This document shows positions 9,849 through 17,972 of a DNA stretch of 64,000 nucleotides, piece by piece (the first letter of the stretch is position 1; every line of letters begins with the position of its first letter). Below the pieces are notes generated by a model. It was not told the DNA's origin and made no database searches. It worked only from the letters and a program-made list of their open reading frames with translations. The position numbers and the translations under genes were made by a program. The stretch is from Nocardioides psychrotolerans (GTDB taxonomy: Bacteria > Actinomycetota > Actinomycetes > Propionibacteriales > Nocardioidaceae): assembly GCF_900113685.1 (NCBI RefSeq), contig NZ_FOQG01000002.1:62001-126000 (forward strand). The letters run 5' to 3'.

Positions 9849-10958
9849 TCACCAGACCAGGACGGGCTTGACCACCTTGCCGGTGCTCACGTCGCTGATG
9901 GCGGTGTTGATCTGAGTGAACGGGTAGCTGACCATCAGGTCGTCGACGTCGAACTGGCCGGCCTCGTGCATCTCGATCAACCGCGGCACCATCGTCAGCG
10001 GGTCGGAGTCCCCCTCCACGCTGCCGCGGATGACCTTGCCGTTCTGCATGATGTCGATCGCGTCGACGGGGAACTCCTCGGCGCCGAGGCCGAGGATGAC
10101 CAGCTGTCCGCGCACGCCGAGGGCCTGAGCGGCCTGCTTGATGACGGCCGGTACGGCGGTCGTGTCGACTGCCCCGCTCGTCCCGCCGCCGCTCAGCTCC
10201 TTGACGCGGTCGACCAGCGGGCTGCCCAGACCGGTCTGCGCGAGCTCGGCGGGGTTGACGCCGATCGCGCCGTAGCGCGCCGCGACGTCGAGGCGGCTCT
10301 GCATCAGGTCGACCGCGATGATCGTCCCCACGCCCTGCGCCTTGGCGGCGGCGATGGCGGCGAGCCCCACGGCGCCCACGCCGTAGACCGCCAGGCTGTC
10401 GGTCGGACCCGGCTGGAGCACGTTGAGCACGGCGCCGGCGCCGGTCTGGAAACCACAGCCGTAGGGCGCGATCTTGGTGAGGTCCAGCGCCTTGTCGACG
10501 ACGACCACGTTGTCGGCGTAGGCGATCGCGTGCTGGGAGAAGCTGGACTGGCCGAAGAAGGAGCCGAAGACGGGGGAGCCGTCGCGCGAGTAGGTGGTGG
10601 AGCCGTCCATCCGCATGCCCATGTAGTTGATCATCAGGCTGGACTCGCAATAGCCGATCATGCCGGCGTCGCACTTCGCGCAGCTCCGGCACGAGCGCAG
10701 GCTGAGCACGACGTGGTCGCCCACGGCGATGCCGCTGACGTCGGCGCCGACCTCCTCCACGACGCCCGCGCCCTCGTGGCCGAAGACGTTGGGGAACATC
10801 TCCGGTGGCAGCATCGTGCGCATCGTGATGTCGGTGTGGCACAGGCCGGTGGCGACGATGCGCACCAGCACCTCGTCGGCGCGTGGTCCGTCGATCTCCA
10901 CCTCCTCGAAGGTGAAGTCCTGTCCCTGCTCGTTGACGATCGCGACCGTGGTCCTCAT
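9849..10958 (-). CDS. Zinc-dependent alcohol dehydrogenase (aryl-alcohol type)
   Basis: MDR-superfamily NAD(P)-dependent dehydrogenase of 369 aa that interconverts alcohols and aldehydes. Catalytic zinc ligands are Cys in GLCHTD, the His-Glu pair in GHEGAG and a later Cys in YGCGFQTGAG; structural zinc ligands are four Cys in CRSCAKCDAGMIGYC. The Rossmann motif is VYGVGAVGLAAI, followed by an acidic residue in IAVDLMQSR that favours NAD. Sequence flavour is closest to aryl (benzyl)-alcohol dehydrogenases. A -10 box TAGTCT lies 6 bases before the ATG. It is transcribed divergently from folC and is not part of the conserved valS-folC block, so it is probably an insertion. Confidence 0.88.
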   Translation of the reverse strand: MRTTVAIVNEQGQDFTFEEVEIDGPRADEVLVRIVATGLCHTDITMRTMLPPEMFPNVFGHEGAGVVEEVGADVSGIAVGDHVVLSLRSCRSCAKCDAGMIGYCESSLMINYMGMRMDGSTTYSRDGSPVFGSFFGQSSFSQHAIAYADNVVVVDKALDLTKIAPYGCGFQTGAGAVLNVLQPGPTDSLAVYGVGAVGLAAIAAAKAQGVGTIIAVDLMQSRLDVAARYGAIGVNPAELAQTGLGSPLVDRVKELSGGGTSGAVDTTAVPAVIKQAAQALGVRGQLVILGLGAEEFPVDAIDIMQNGKVIRGSVEGDSDPLTMVPRLIEMHEAGQFDVDDLMVSYPFTQINTAISDVSTGKVVKPVLVW

Positions 10959-10964
10959 GCGTGC

Positions 10965-10970
10965 AGACTA
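10965..10970 (-). promoter_or_regulatory. Candidate -10 box of the alcohol dehydrogenase gene
   Basis: TAGTCT on the minus strand, 6 bases before the ATG at 10958. The next bases upstream contain GAAC-N2-GTTC (10971-10980), a small palindrome that could be an operator. Confidence 0.45.
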
Positions 10971-11023
10971 GAACCTGTTCCAGTCTCGGGTCGAGGGGTC
11001 GGGTCCCTAGACTCGGAGGTGAG

Positions 11024-12388
11024 ATGACCGAGACCCCTGAAGAACCCCGTCTGGCCGAGACCTTCGCCGAGGTCGAGGACGCCCTGCTCTCCCGCTGGCC
11101 GGAGACCAGGCTCGAGCCGTCGCTCGACCGGATCCGCGCCTTCGCCGAGCTGCTGGGCGACCCCCAGGCGTCCTACCCCGTGATCCACCTGACCGGCACC
11201 AACGGCAAGACGACGACCTCGCGGATGATCGACACGCTGTTGCGCGCGCTCGACCTGCGCACGGGTCGCTTCACCTCGCCCCACGTCGAGCGCATGACCG
11301 AGCGGATCAGCATCGACGGCGAGCAGCTCGACGACGAGGGCTTCGTTCGCGCCTTCAACGACGTGGCGCCGTTCACGCACCTCGTCGACTCCTCCGAGGC
11401 CCACCCGCTGTCGTTCTTCGAGACGGTCGTCGGCATGGCCTTCGCCGCCTTTGCGGACGCTCCGGTCGACGTCGCCGTCGTCGAGGTCGGCATGGGCGGC
11501 TCGTGGGACGCCACCAACGTCGCGGACGCGACGGTCGCCGTGGTGCTGCCGATCGCGGTCGACCACAGCCAGTACCTCGGCGACACACCCGTCGACATCG
11601 CCGCCGAGAAGGCCGGCATCATCAAGTCAGGCTCCCTCGCGGTCCTCGCCCAGCAGACCCCCGATGTCGCCCAGGTGCTGCTCGCCCGGGCCGTCGAGGT
11701 CGGTGCCACCGTCGTGCGCGAGGGCATGGAGTTCGGCGTGATCTCGCGGGTCCCCGCGGTCGGCGGCCAGGTCGTGTCCCTTCAGGGCTTGCGCGCACGC
11801 TACGACGACGTCTTCCTGCCGCTCTACGGTGCGCACCAGGCGCAGAACGCCGTCGTCGCGCTGGCGGCAGTCGAGGCCTTCGCCGGCGACCAGCCCCTCG
11901 ACGAGGAGCTCGTGCGCGCGGCGTTCGCCGAGGTCAGCTCGCCCGGTCGCCTCGAGATCGTGCGACGCAGCCCCACGATCGTCCTCGACTCCGCGCACAA
12001 CCCGCACGGCGCGGAGGCGATCGCGGACGCGCTCGACGACTCGTTCGCCTTCTCCCCGCTGATCGGCGTCGTCGGGGTCATGGCCGACAAGGACTACGAG
12101 GGCCTGCTGTCGGCGTTCGAGCCGCACTTCGCCCACATCGTGTGCACGCAGAACTCCACGCACCGCGCGATGCCGGCCGCCGAGCTCGCGCAGGTCGCGA
12201 TCGAGGTGTTCGGCGAGGACCGCGTCAGCGTCGAGCCCGACCTCGCCAGTGCCATCGACGAGGCCGCTGCGATGGCGGAGTCGGGCGAGGACGCCGGCCA
12301 GTCGCTCGGCTCCGGTGCCGTGCTCGTCACCGGATCCGTGGTCACCGTCGGAGAGGCCCGTGCCCTGATCAGGAGGCGCCGTTCATGA
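11024..12388 (+). CDS. folC: Bifunctional folylpolyglutamate synthase / dihydrofolate synthase
   Basis: Mur-ligase-family enzyme of 454 aa that adds glutamate to dihydropteroate and folates, using ATP. The P-loop is LTGTNGKTTTSRMI; the adjacent omega loop includes TGRFTSPHVERMTERI. Further Mur-ligase motifs are VVEVGMGGSWDATNV and the C-terminal LDSAHNPHGAEAI. The ATG at 11024 follows GGAGGTGAG; the longer frame from 10961 runs through the divergent promoter region and is rejected. It overlaps the DUF4233 gene by 4 bases (ATGA). Neighbours valS upstream and ndk downstream are the standard actinobacterial context. Confidence 0.95.
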   Translation: MTETPEEPRLAETFAEVEDALLSRWPETRLEPSLDRIRAFAELLGDPQASYPVIHLTGTNGKTTTSRMIDTLLRALDLRTGRFTSPHVERMTERISIDGEQLDDEGFVRAFNDVAPFTHLVDSSEAHPLSFFETVVGMAFAAFADAPVDVAVVEVGMGGSWDATNVADATVAVVLPIAVDHSQYLGDTPVDIAAEKAGIIKSGSLAVLAQQTPDVAQVLLARAVEVGATVVREGMEFGVISRVPAVGGQVVSLQGLRARYDDVFLPLYGAHQAQNAVVALAAVEAFAGDQPLDEELVRAAFAEVSSPGRLEIVRRSPTIVLDSAHNPHGAEAIADALDDSFAFSPLIGVVGVMADKDYEGLLSAFEPHFAHIVCTQNSTHRAMPAAELAQVAIEVFGEDRVSVEPDLASAIDEAAAMAESGEDAGQSLGSGAVLVTGSVVTVGEARALIRRRRS

Positions 12389-12786
12389 GCGATCGTCAGC
12401 GCTCGCCGCGTCGCGGCATGTGCGCCGCCATCCTCAGCCTCGAGGCGATCACCCTCGGGCTCACGACGCCGGTCATGATCGTGATCGCCGATGTCGGCGT
12501 CGCCACCGCGCTGTCGGTCGGTCTGGGCCTGATGGTCGCCTGCCTGCTCGTGGCCGGCGTCCTGCGCGCCGAGTGGGGCTACCTGCTGGGCTGGGCCATC
12601 CAGCTCGCAGCGATCGCACTCGGCTTCGTGATCCCGCTGATGTTCGTCCTCGGCGGCATCTTCGCCCTGCTGTGGGGCACCGCCGACTTCCTGGGCCGCA
12701 AGATCGAGAGCGAGCGTGCCGCGGCCTACGCCGCCCTCGACGCCGAGCTCGCTGCCGAGGTCGAGGCCGAGGGCCAGGCCGACTGA
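12385..12786 (+). CDS. DUF4233 membrane protein
   Basis: Small integral membrane protein of 133 aa with four hydrophobic segments (for example MCAAILSLEAITLGLTTPV and LLGWAIQLAAIALGFVIPL) and an acidic Ala/Glu C-terminal tail. It belongs to the DUF4233 family, which almost always follows folC in actinobacteria; no biochemical role is known to me. The ATG overlaps the folC stop (ATGA), so translation is coupled. Confidence 0.9.
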   Translation: MSDRQRSPRRGMCAAILSLEAITLGLTTPVMIVIADVGVATALSVGLGLMVACLLVAGVLRAEWGYLLGWAIQLAAIALGFVIPLMFVLGGIFALLWGTADFLGRKIESERAAAYAALDAELAAEVEAEGQAD

Positions 12787-12793
12787 GGCTGGC

Positions 12794-14122
12794 TCAGCTC
12801 CCGAGCACCCCGGCCAGCACCGCGAGCGCCCTGTCGAGCTCGGCGTCGGTGCAGCCGCCGAAGCCGACGATCAGGCCGTGCAGGTCGGCCGTGCGGCAGT
12901 AGTCCGAGAGCAGTGGCACGTCGAAGCCGGCGTCGCGGGCGGCCCGGTGGGCGGCCAGCGCGAGGGGGCGGGGGAGCACCACGGCGGCGTACATGCCCGC
13001 CACCGGCGCCTCGACGTACGGCGTGAGCGCGGCCGCCACGCGCGTCGCACGGTCGGCATAGACCCGGCGCGCGGAGCGGACGACGCGGTCGACGTAGCCG
13101 TCGCGCAGGAGGGACAGGAATGCTCGCTGGACCGGCCAGGACGCCGCGTCGTGGGTGAGGGCGCGGTGGTGCTCGACGCGCTCGCGAACGCCTGCGGGAG
13201 CGACCAGCCAGCCGAGCCTGAGGCTGGGGGCGACGGCCTTGCTGGCCGTGCCGAGATAGGCGACCCGGTCGCGGTCCAGGCTGGCCAGCGCGGGGATCGG
13301 TGCGACGTCGTAGCGGAACTCCGAGTCGTAGTCGTCCTCCACGACCAGGGCGTCCGCGGTGTCGGCGGCGGCCAGGAGCGAGAGCCGGTCGGCGCCGGAC
13401 ATCGGCGGGCCGAGCGGGTGCTGGTGTGCGGGAGTGACGTAGGCCGCGACGACGTCGCGCAGGTCCGTGACGGGCGAGAGTGCCGGGAGGTCGACGACAC
13501 GGCGTCCGGTCGCGCGGATGGTCTCGACGGCAGCTCGGTAGCCCGGGTCCTCGACCACGACGTCACCCGGCCCGAGGGCGGTCATGAGGTGCCGCAGCCC
13601 ATCGGTGGTGCCGGCGGTGACGAGGACCTCGTCGGGGTGGACGTCGAGCCCACGGGTGCGGGTCAGCCGGGCGGCGAGCTCGGCGCGCAGCTCCGGCAGG
13701 CCGCGTGGGTCGTCGTAGCCGCGCGGGGGAGTCGCGGCGCTGACCTCGCGCCAGGCGCGTCGCCAGGCGGGTCGGTGCCGGTCGTCGATCCAGGGGGTTC
13801 CGGAGTCGAGCCGGAGCAGTGGCCGATCGGGAGTCGCAGCCGGGCGACGGTGCCGGGTGGGACTTGCCAGCGGACCGCTCGCCGCGACGTAGGTGCCCGA
13901 CCCGTGCCGGCCCTCGAGCCAGCCCTCCGCGACGAGCTGGGCATAGGCCTGCTCGGTGACCGAGCGGGCGACCCCCAGCTCGCGCGCCAGTGCCCGGCTG
14001 CTGGGCAGACGCTCGCCGGGTGCGAGGAGGCCGCCGGTGATGCGGGAGCGGACCTGACCACTGAGCTGGACGCCGAGCGGGATCGGTCCGGCTCGGTCGA
14101 GGTCGACGATCAGGGTGGCCAC
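12794..14122 (-). CDS. MocR/PdxR-type GntR regulator with aminotransferase domain
   Basis: Transcription factor of about 442 aa combining a GntR winged helix (residues ~15-80, motif LPSSRALARELGVARSVTEQ followed by GWLEGRHGSGTYV) with a fold-type I aminotransferase domain. PLP would be bound through Lys in LGTASKAVAPSLRLGW; VVEDDYDSEFRYD is the usual cofactor-site strand. Family members sense PLP or amino-group compounds and regulate vitamin B6 or amino acid genes. It is divergent from a PPOX (pyridoxamine-oxidase-like) gene and a palindrome lies between them, so it probably controls that gene and itself. The GTG at 14122 gives the family start VATLIVDLDRAGPIPL; the ATG at 14170 would add 16 atypical residues. 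Confidence 0.88.
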   Translation of the reverse strand: MATLIVDLDRAGPIPLGVQLSGQVRSRITGGLLAPGERLPSSRALARELGVARSVTEQAYAQLVAEGWLEGRHGSGTYVAASGPLASPTRHRRPAATPDRPLLRLDSGTPWIDDRHRPAWRRAWREVSAATPPRGYDDPRGLPELRAELAARLTRTRGLDVHPDEVLVTAGTTDGLRHLMTALGPGDVVVEDPGYRAAVETIRATGRRVVDLPALSPVTDLRDVVAAYVTPAHQHPLGPPMSGADRLSLLAAADTADALVVEDDYDSEFRYDVAPIPALASLDRDRVAYLGTASKAVAPSLRLGWLVAPAGVRERVEHHRALTHDAASWPVQRAFLSLLRDGYVDRVVRSARRVYADRATRVAAALTPYVEAPVAGMYAAVVLPRPLALAAHRAARDAGFDVPLLSDYCRTADLHGLIVGFGGCTDAELDRALAVLAGVLGS

Positions 14123-14150
14123 GAGTGTCCTGTTGGAGTGAGGGCAAATT

Positions 14151-14168
14151 GGCCCGTGACGACGGGCC
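14151..14168 (+). promoter_or_regulatory. Inverted repeat between the MocR and PPOX genes
   Basis: GGCCCGT and ACGGGCC are perfect 7-base arms around GACG. It sits in the divergent promoter region, 23 bases before the PPOX start. As MocR regulators bind sites in such regions, this is a candidate operator. Confidence 0.4.
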
Positions 14169-14190
14169 ACTCACCGTCCAGACTAGACGC

Positions 14191-14886
14191 ATGACGCTCG
14201 CCCCGCTCTCGCCCACCGCCCGGACCACGGTCAACCGTGGCCGCAACCGCGCCGTCGAGGACCGCACCGCGCTCCACGCGCTGCTCGATGACGCGCTCGT
14301 GGCCCACCTCGGCGTCGACGTCGGCGACCACCCGGTGGTGCTCCCGGTCGCCTTCGCGGTCGACCTCGACGGTCCGGACGAGGGTGGCACGCTCTACGTG
14401 CACGGCTCGGTCGCGGCGCGCTGGCTCAACCGCTCGGGGGCCACCACCGTCTGCGTGACCGTCACCGAGGTCGACGGCCTGGTCGCGGCGCGGTCGGCCT
14501 TCCACCACTCGATGAACTACCGCTCGGCGGTCATCGTCGGCGTGGCCCGCATCGTCACCGATGCCGACGAGAAGGCCCACGCCCTCGCCCTCACCGTCGA
14601 CCACATGGTCCCCGGCCGCTCCGCGACCCTGCGCCCCAGCACGCGCAAGGAGCTGGCAGCGACCTCGGTGCTCGCCGTACCCCTCCATGATGCCTCGCTC
14701 AAGGTGCGCGCCGAAGGTCCCGTCGACGACGTCGAGGACGTCGAGGCAGGGACCTGGGGCGGGGTGATCCCGATCCGGCGGGTCGCGGACACTCCCGTCA
14801 CGGGCGACGACGCGAGCGGGCCGGTGCCTGCCGACGTGGTCAGCCGTGCTGCCCGTCTCGGCCGGGTCGCGAGGGCCATGGCCTAG
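14191..14886 (+). CDS. Pyridoxamine 5'-phosphate oxidase family protein (FMN-binding)
   Basis: Predicted flavin-binding split-barrel protein of 231 aa, of the Pyridox_ox_2-like group, not canonical PdxH. Features: LHALLDDALVAHLGVDVGDHPVVLPVAF (first strands), YVHGSVAARWLNRSG, and the conserved FHHSMNYRSAVIVG, where Met-Asn-Tyr-Arg-Ser is typical of this group. Function is unproven; relatives act on nitro, heme or flavin substrates. The neighbouring divergent MocR regulator suggests a link to vitamin B6 or amino compounds. The ATG at 14191 follows CAGACT by 6 bases, compatible with a leaderless message. Confidence 0.85.
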   Translation: MTLAPLSPTARTTVNRGRNRAVEDRTALHALLDDALVAHLGVDVGDHPVVLPVAFAVDLDGPDEGGTLYVHGSVAARWLNRSGATTVCVTVTEVDGLVAARSAFHHSMNYRSAVIVGVARIVTDADEKAHALALTVDHMVPGRSATLRPSTRKELAATSVLAVPLHDASLKVRAEGPVDDVEDVEAGTWGGVIPIRRVADTPVTGDDASGPVPADVVSRAARLGRVARAMA

Positions 14887-14889
14887 GGT
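14884..14889 (+). promoter_or_regulatory. Candidate -10 box of ndk (leaderless)
   Basis: TAGGGT ends 7 bases before the ndk ATG. It overlaps the TAG stop codon of the PPOX gene, so one element may serve both. Confidence 0.45.
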
Positions 14890-14896
14890 GCGGGCC

Positions 14897-15304
14897 ATGA
14901 GCCAGCGCACCCTCGTCCTCCTCAAGCCCGACACCGTCAAGCGCGGACTGGTCGGGGAGGTGCTGTCCCGCTTCGAGGCCAAGGGCCTCACGATCGTGGC
15001 GATGGAGCACCGCCTGATCGACGGCTCGAAGGCCGACGAGCACTACGTCGAGCACGTCGAGCGCGACTTCTACCCGCCGCTGCGTGCCTTCGTGACCAGC
15101 GGTCCCCTGGTGGCCCTCCTGCTCGAGGGTGACGAGGCGATCGAGGTCGTGCGCGCGATCAACGGCGCGACCGACGGCCGCAAGGCTGCGCCCGGCACGA
15201 TCCGCGGCGACCTGTCGCTCTCCAACCGCGAGAACCTCGTGCACGGATCGGACTCGCCCGAGTCCGCCGAGCGCGAGATCGCGATCTGGTTCCCGCAGCA
15301 CTGA
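14897..15304 (+). CDS. ndk: Nucleoside-diphosphate kinase
   Basis: Transfers the gamma phosphate of ATP to nucleoside diphosphates through a phospho-histidine. At 135 aa it has the normal length. Signatures: TLVLLKPDTVKRGL at the N-terminus, GATDGRKAAPGTIRGD, and the active-site His in NLVHGSDSPESAEREI. The ATG at 14897 gives the typical start; an upstream in-frame codon at 14846 is inside the previous gene. Its place after folC-DUF4233 is conserved, here split by the MocR/PPOX pair. Confidence 0.97.
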   Translation: MSQRTLVLLKPDTVKRGLVGEVLSRFEAKGLTIVAMEHRLIDGSKADEHYVEHVERDFYPPLRAFVTSGPLVALLLEGDEAIEVVRAINGATDGRKAAPGTIRGDLSLSNRENLVHGSDSPESAEREIAIWFPQH

Positions 15305-15334
15305 TCCACGCTCCGGTCCACGCTCCGGTCCACA
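15305..15334 (+). repeat. Short direct repeats after ndk
   Basis: TCCACGCTCCGG occurs twice in tandem from 15305, followed by a partial third copy (TCCACACGCTG). Purpose unknown. Confidence 0.6.
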
Positions 15335-15385
15335 CGCTGCGGGCGGTGGAGTTTCCTCCTCGCTGACGTGGGCACGCTCCTACGC

Positions 15386-15922
15386 ATGGAGCTGCGCCCC
15401 CTCTCGGACCCTGTCGGTGACCCGTTCTTCGACGTCCTGCGACGGCGTCATCGCGATGTCGACGTCGTGCTGCTGCCACCACTCGGCCCGCCCGACGCTG
15501 CTGATCCGGTGTCCGACGAGGTGGTCTCCTCCACCTTGCTGCGGGTCGAGGCCGTCGCCCGGGGCCTGTGGTCCATGGTGGCTCCCGACAGTGACGATCG
15601 GCCGCGGCCACGCTGCACCTTCGGCACCGGTCCGGAGACAGTGCGTGCGACCGCGCGCCTCGTCACGCGTCGCGACGACGGCTTCCACGTGCTCGTCGCC
15701 CTGCGCGCCGAGCTCGAGTCCGACGGCTGGGCCGTCACGCGGCCCGACGGTCCGGTCGAGCGGCTCGTCGGCTACCTCGACGAGCTCACGCTCACCGCGT
15801 CGTACGCCGAAGGGTCGGGCACGCTGCTCGTCGAGCTGGCCTCCGAGTCCCTGCCGGTCGGGCAGGACCGCGCCCGGGAGCTGACCCGTCCCCCGGTGCG
15901 ACCACAGGCGGGTGGTCGGTGA
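15386..15922 (+). CDS. Hypothetical protein, first gene of a DUF1023 cassette
   Basis: Not recognised; 178 aa, soluble, no signal peptide or membrane segment. It has alternating strand-like stretches (FHVLVALRAELESDGWAV, SGTLLVELASESLPVG), suggesting an alpha/beta sandwich. The stop overlaps the next ATG by one base (TGATG), and the following genes overlap by 4 bases each, so the four genes form one translation-coupled unit. In type VII secretion loci such a position often holds an accessory or immunity-like protein, but nothing here proves that. The ATG at 15386 is chosen; GTG at 15368 is possible. Confidence 0.6.
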   Translation: MELRPLSDPVGDPFFDVLRRRHRDVDVVLLPPLGPPDAADPVSDEVVSSTLLRVEAVARGLWSMVAPDSDDRPRPRCTFGTGPETVRATARLVTRRDDGFHVLVALRAELESDGWAVTRPDGPVERLVGYLDELTLTASYAEGSGTLLVELASESLPVGQDRARELTRPPVRPQAGGR

Positions 15923-16221
15923 TGGAGGTCGTGCCGCTCTCGGTCGGCGTCGCCTCCCAGCGCTGGGACGACCAGCACCTCGACCTTGACGCCGCTGCAG
16001 GTCAGGTCGGCGGCGCCGGCACGGACGGGTTCACGCGTGCGGTCTCGGGAGCGGCCTCGCGCTTCCTGACCCAGTGGCAGCGCCACGCCGAGACGCTCGG
16101 CACCGACTCCGAGGCACGAGCCGACGGGCTCCGGGTCGTCATCCAGGACTACGTCAGCAGCGACGAGGCCGCCGGGATCGACCTCTTCCTCCTCTCGACC
16201 TACGTGACGGAGCAGCGATGA
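15922..16221 (+). CDS. Small helical protein with YxxxD signal, WXG100/EspC-like
   Basis: A 99-aa protein whose second half is a helical hairpin (DGFTRAVSGAASRFLTQWQ, then RADGLRVVIQDYVSSDEAAG). YVSSD fits the YxxxD/E export signal that follows the helix-turn-helix of type VII secretion substrates, and size and helix content match the WXG100/EspC group. The mid-protein WQR replaces a strict WxG. It is sandwiched between the hypothetical gene at 15386 (1-base overlap) and the DUF1023 hydrolase (4-base overlap); the pair probably makes a heterodimer for secretion (inference from family behaviour). Confidence 0.6.
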   Translation: MEVVPLSVGVASQRWDDQHLDLDAAAGQVGGAGTDGFTRAVSGAASRFLTQWQRHAETLGTDSEARADGLRVVIQDYVSSDEAAGIDLFLLSTYVTEQR

Positions 16222-17972
16222 CCACGATCACGCTGCCACCCCAGCCGCGCCCGGTCCCACTGCTCACCTGCCAACCCGGTGCGGTTCGCGACTGCGGTGG
16301 CGACCTGCTCGCGGCGTCGGCCCAGATCGACGACCTCGGCACGTTCGTGGCCGGGGACGCGCGCATCGGTGACTGGACCGGTCGCGGCTCCGAGCGATAC
16401 CACGAGACCATCGCCCCGATCGGTCGCCGGGCGGACTCGATGTCGCTGGCCCTGCGCTCCGTCGCGACCCGCGTCGATGCCCACGCCGACGAGCTCCAGC
16501 GCCTGCTGGACCGTCGTACGGACCTGGAGGAGCGACGCTCCCACCTCGCCGGCGAGGTCGCGCGGCTGCGGGGCGAGATCGCGACGGCGACCGAGGACGA
16601 CGCGGCTGCGCTCCAGGCCGAGTGCGACCGGGTGCGGCGCGAGGTAGAGGCCTACGAGACCGACCTGACCACCTGGTCGAGCGACCTGGCGGCCGAGGAG
16701 ACCGCGATGGTCCAGGCCTTCCAGCGGGTGCAGGAGGCCGAGGCCGTCGAGCGCATCTGGGGCGGCGTCGTCGACCCCGCCGACGCTGCGCTGGCCACCA
16801 AGCCCGGCTCCGGCGCGAGCCCGGGGGAGGTCAGCACGTGGTGGGACTCGCTCACCTACGTCCAGCAGCAGGCGATCATCACGGCGGCTCCCGGCGCGAT
16901 CGGCAACCTCGACGGCATCCCCGCCGGGACGCGCAACGCGGCCAACACGGTCGCTCTCGACCGCGACCTGGCCAACTGGACGCACACCGAGTCCCTGGGG
17001 GTCCTGACCGAGGACGAGCGCACCTGGCTGGAGAACGCCCGGGCCGCCGACGAGGCCCGCCGCAACATCGCCGACCGGGTCGACCCCGTGACCGGTGAGC
17101 CCATCGAGACCCAGGTCTACCTCTACGACCCGGCCGCCTTCGACGGCGACGGCGCGATCGCCATCAGCGCCGGCAACCTCGACACGGCCGACAACGTGGC
17201 GGTCGTCGTCCCCGGCTTCGGCACGGACGCGGAGAGCGCTGGATACCAGGCCGACCGCGCCGCGACGATCTATGAGTCCACCCGCTACCTCGACCCCGAC
17301 GCCAGCAACGCCACGATGTTCTGGATCGGCTACGACGCCCCCGACAACGCGCCGTGGGACGAGGGCTTCGACGGCGCTGGCGTCGCGACCGAGTCGATGG
17401 CGACCGCCGGTGGTGAGCACCTCGCCGACACGATCGACGGCCTGCGCGAGAGCCGCGACGGTGAGCCCGCGCACCTCACGGCCGTCGGCCACAGCTATGG
17501 CTCGACGACCACCGGGCATGCGGCTCACGACCAGGGGATGGAGGTCGACGAGATCGTCTTCGTGGGCAGCCCCGGGGTCGGGGGCGACACCAACGACGCC
17601 GGCGACACCGGCATCGACCCCGAGCACGTGTGGGCCGGCGCCAACAGCCGTGACCCGATCGCCGACCTCGGCAACCATGGCTGGGTGCACGGCGAGACGC
17701 TCTTCGGTGCCGGGCTCGGCGATGACCCCGCCGAGGACGACTTCGGCGGCAATCGCTTCGAGGCCGAGTCGGAGACCCGCGGGGGAGCGTTCTCGTTCGG
17801 CGACCACTCCAAGTACTTCGACCACGACACCGAGTCGCTCTACAACATCAGCCAGATCGTCAACGGCAACTATGACGCGGTCGAGCACGCCGACCACGTC
17901 TACGACCCGTGGCACGACGGCGTGCAGGACCCGGAGCACGACCGCGACCCGACCACACCGGCCACCCGGTGA
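16218..17972 (+). CDS. DUF1023 alpha/beta hydrolase with WxG-type N-terminal helical domain
   Basis: A 584-aa protein. Residues ~20-110 form a helical hairpin with a WxG turn (GDWTGRGSERYHE), like WXG100 or LXG heads of type VII secretion effectors. Residues ~95-185 are a long coiled coil (DRRTDLEERRSHLAGEVARL and on). The C-terminal ~330 residues are the DUF1023 (Abhydrolase_8) domain: VAVVVPGFGTDAES, nucleophile Ser in VGHSYGSTTTGHAA, then VFVGSPGVGG, a candidate acid in GANSRDPIADLG and a candidate His in FGDHSKYFDHD. The domain's substrate is unknown; lipids or esters are possible. Linked by 4-base overlaps to a YxxxD small protein upstream and a lipoprotein downstream. Confidence 0.85.
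   Translation: MTTITLPPQPRPVPLLTCQPGAVRDCGGDLLAASAQIDDLGTFVAGDARIGDWTGRGSERYHETIAPIGRRADSMSLALRSVATRVDAHADELQRLLDRRTDLEERRSHLAGEVARLRGEIATATEDDAAALQAECDRVRREVEAYETDLTTWSSDLAAEETAMVQAFQRVQEAEAVERIWGGVVDPADAALATKPGSGASPGEVSTWWDSLTYVQQQAIITAAPGAIGNLDGIPAGTRNAANTVALDRDLANWTHTESLGVLTEDERTWLENARAADEARRNIADRVDPVTGEPIETQVYLYDPAAFDGDGAIAISAGNLDTADNVAVVVPGFGTDAESAGYQADRAATIYESTRYLDPDASNATMFWIGYDAPDNAPWDEGFDGAGVATESMATAGGEHLADTIDGLRESRDGEPAHLTAVGHSYGSTTTGHAAHDQGMEVDEIVFVGSPGVGGDTNDAGDTGIDPEHVWAGANSRDPIADLGNHGWVHGETLFGAGLGDDPAEDDFGGNRFEAESETRGGAFSFGDHSKYFDHDTESLYNISQIVNGNYDAVEHADHVYDPWHDGVQDPEHDRDPTTPATR

Noticed and set aside
10971..10980. LexA/SOS box (GAAC...GTTC)
   Set aside because: The spacer is 2 bases; actinobacterial SOS boxes need 4.
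11503..12384. Open frame across folC leading into the DUF4233 gene
   Set aside because: Arg/Pro-rich shadow of folC; the real protein begins at ATG 12385 with a membrane segment and overlaps the folC stop.
16200..17939. Long minus-strand frame opposite the DUF1023 hydrolase
   Set aside because: Codon-bias shadow with no recognisable protein features.
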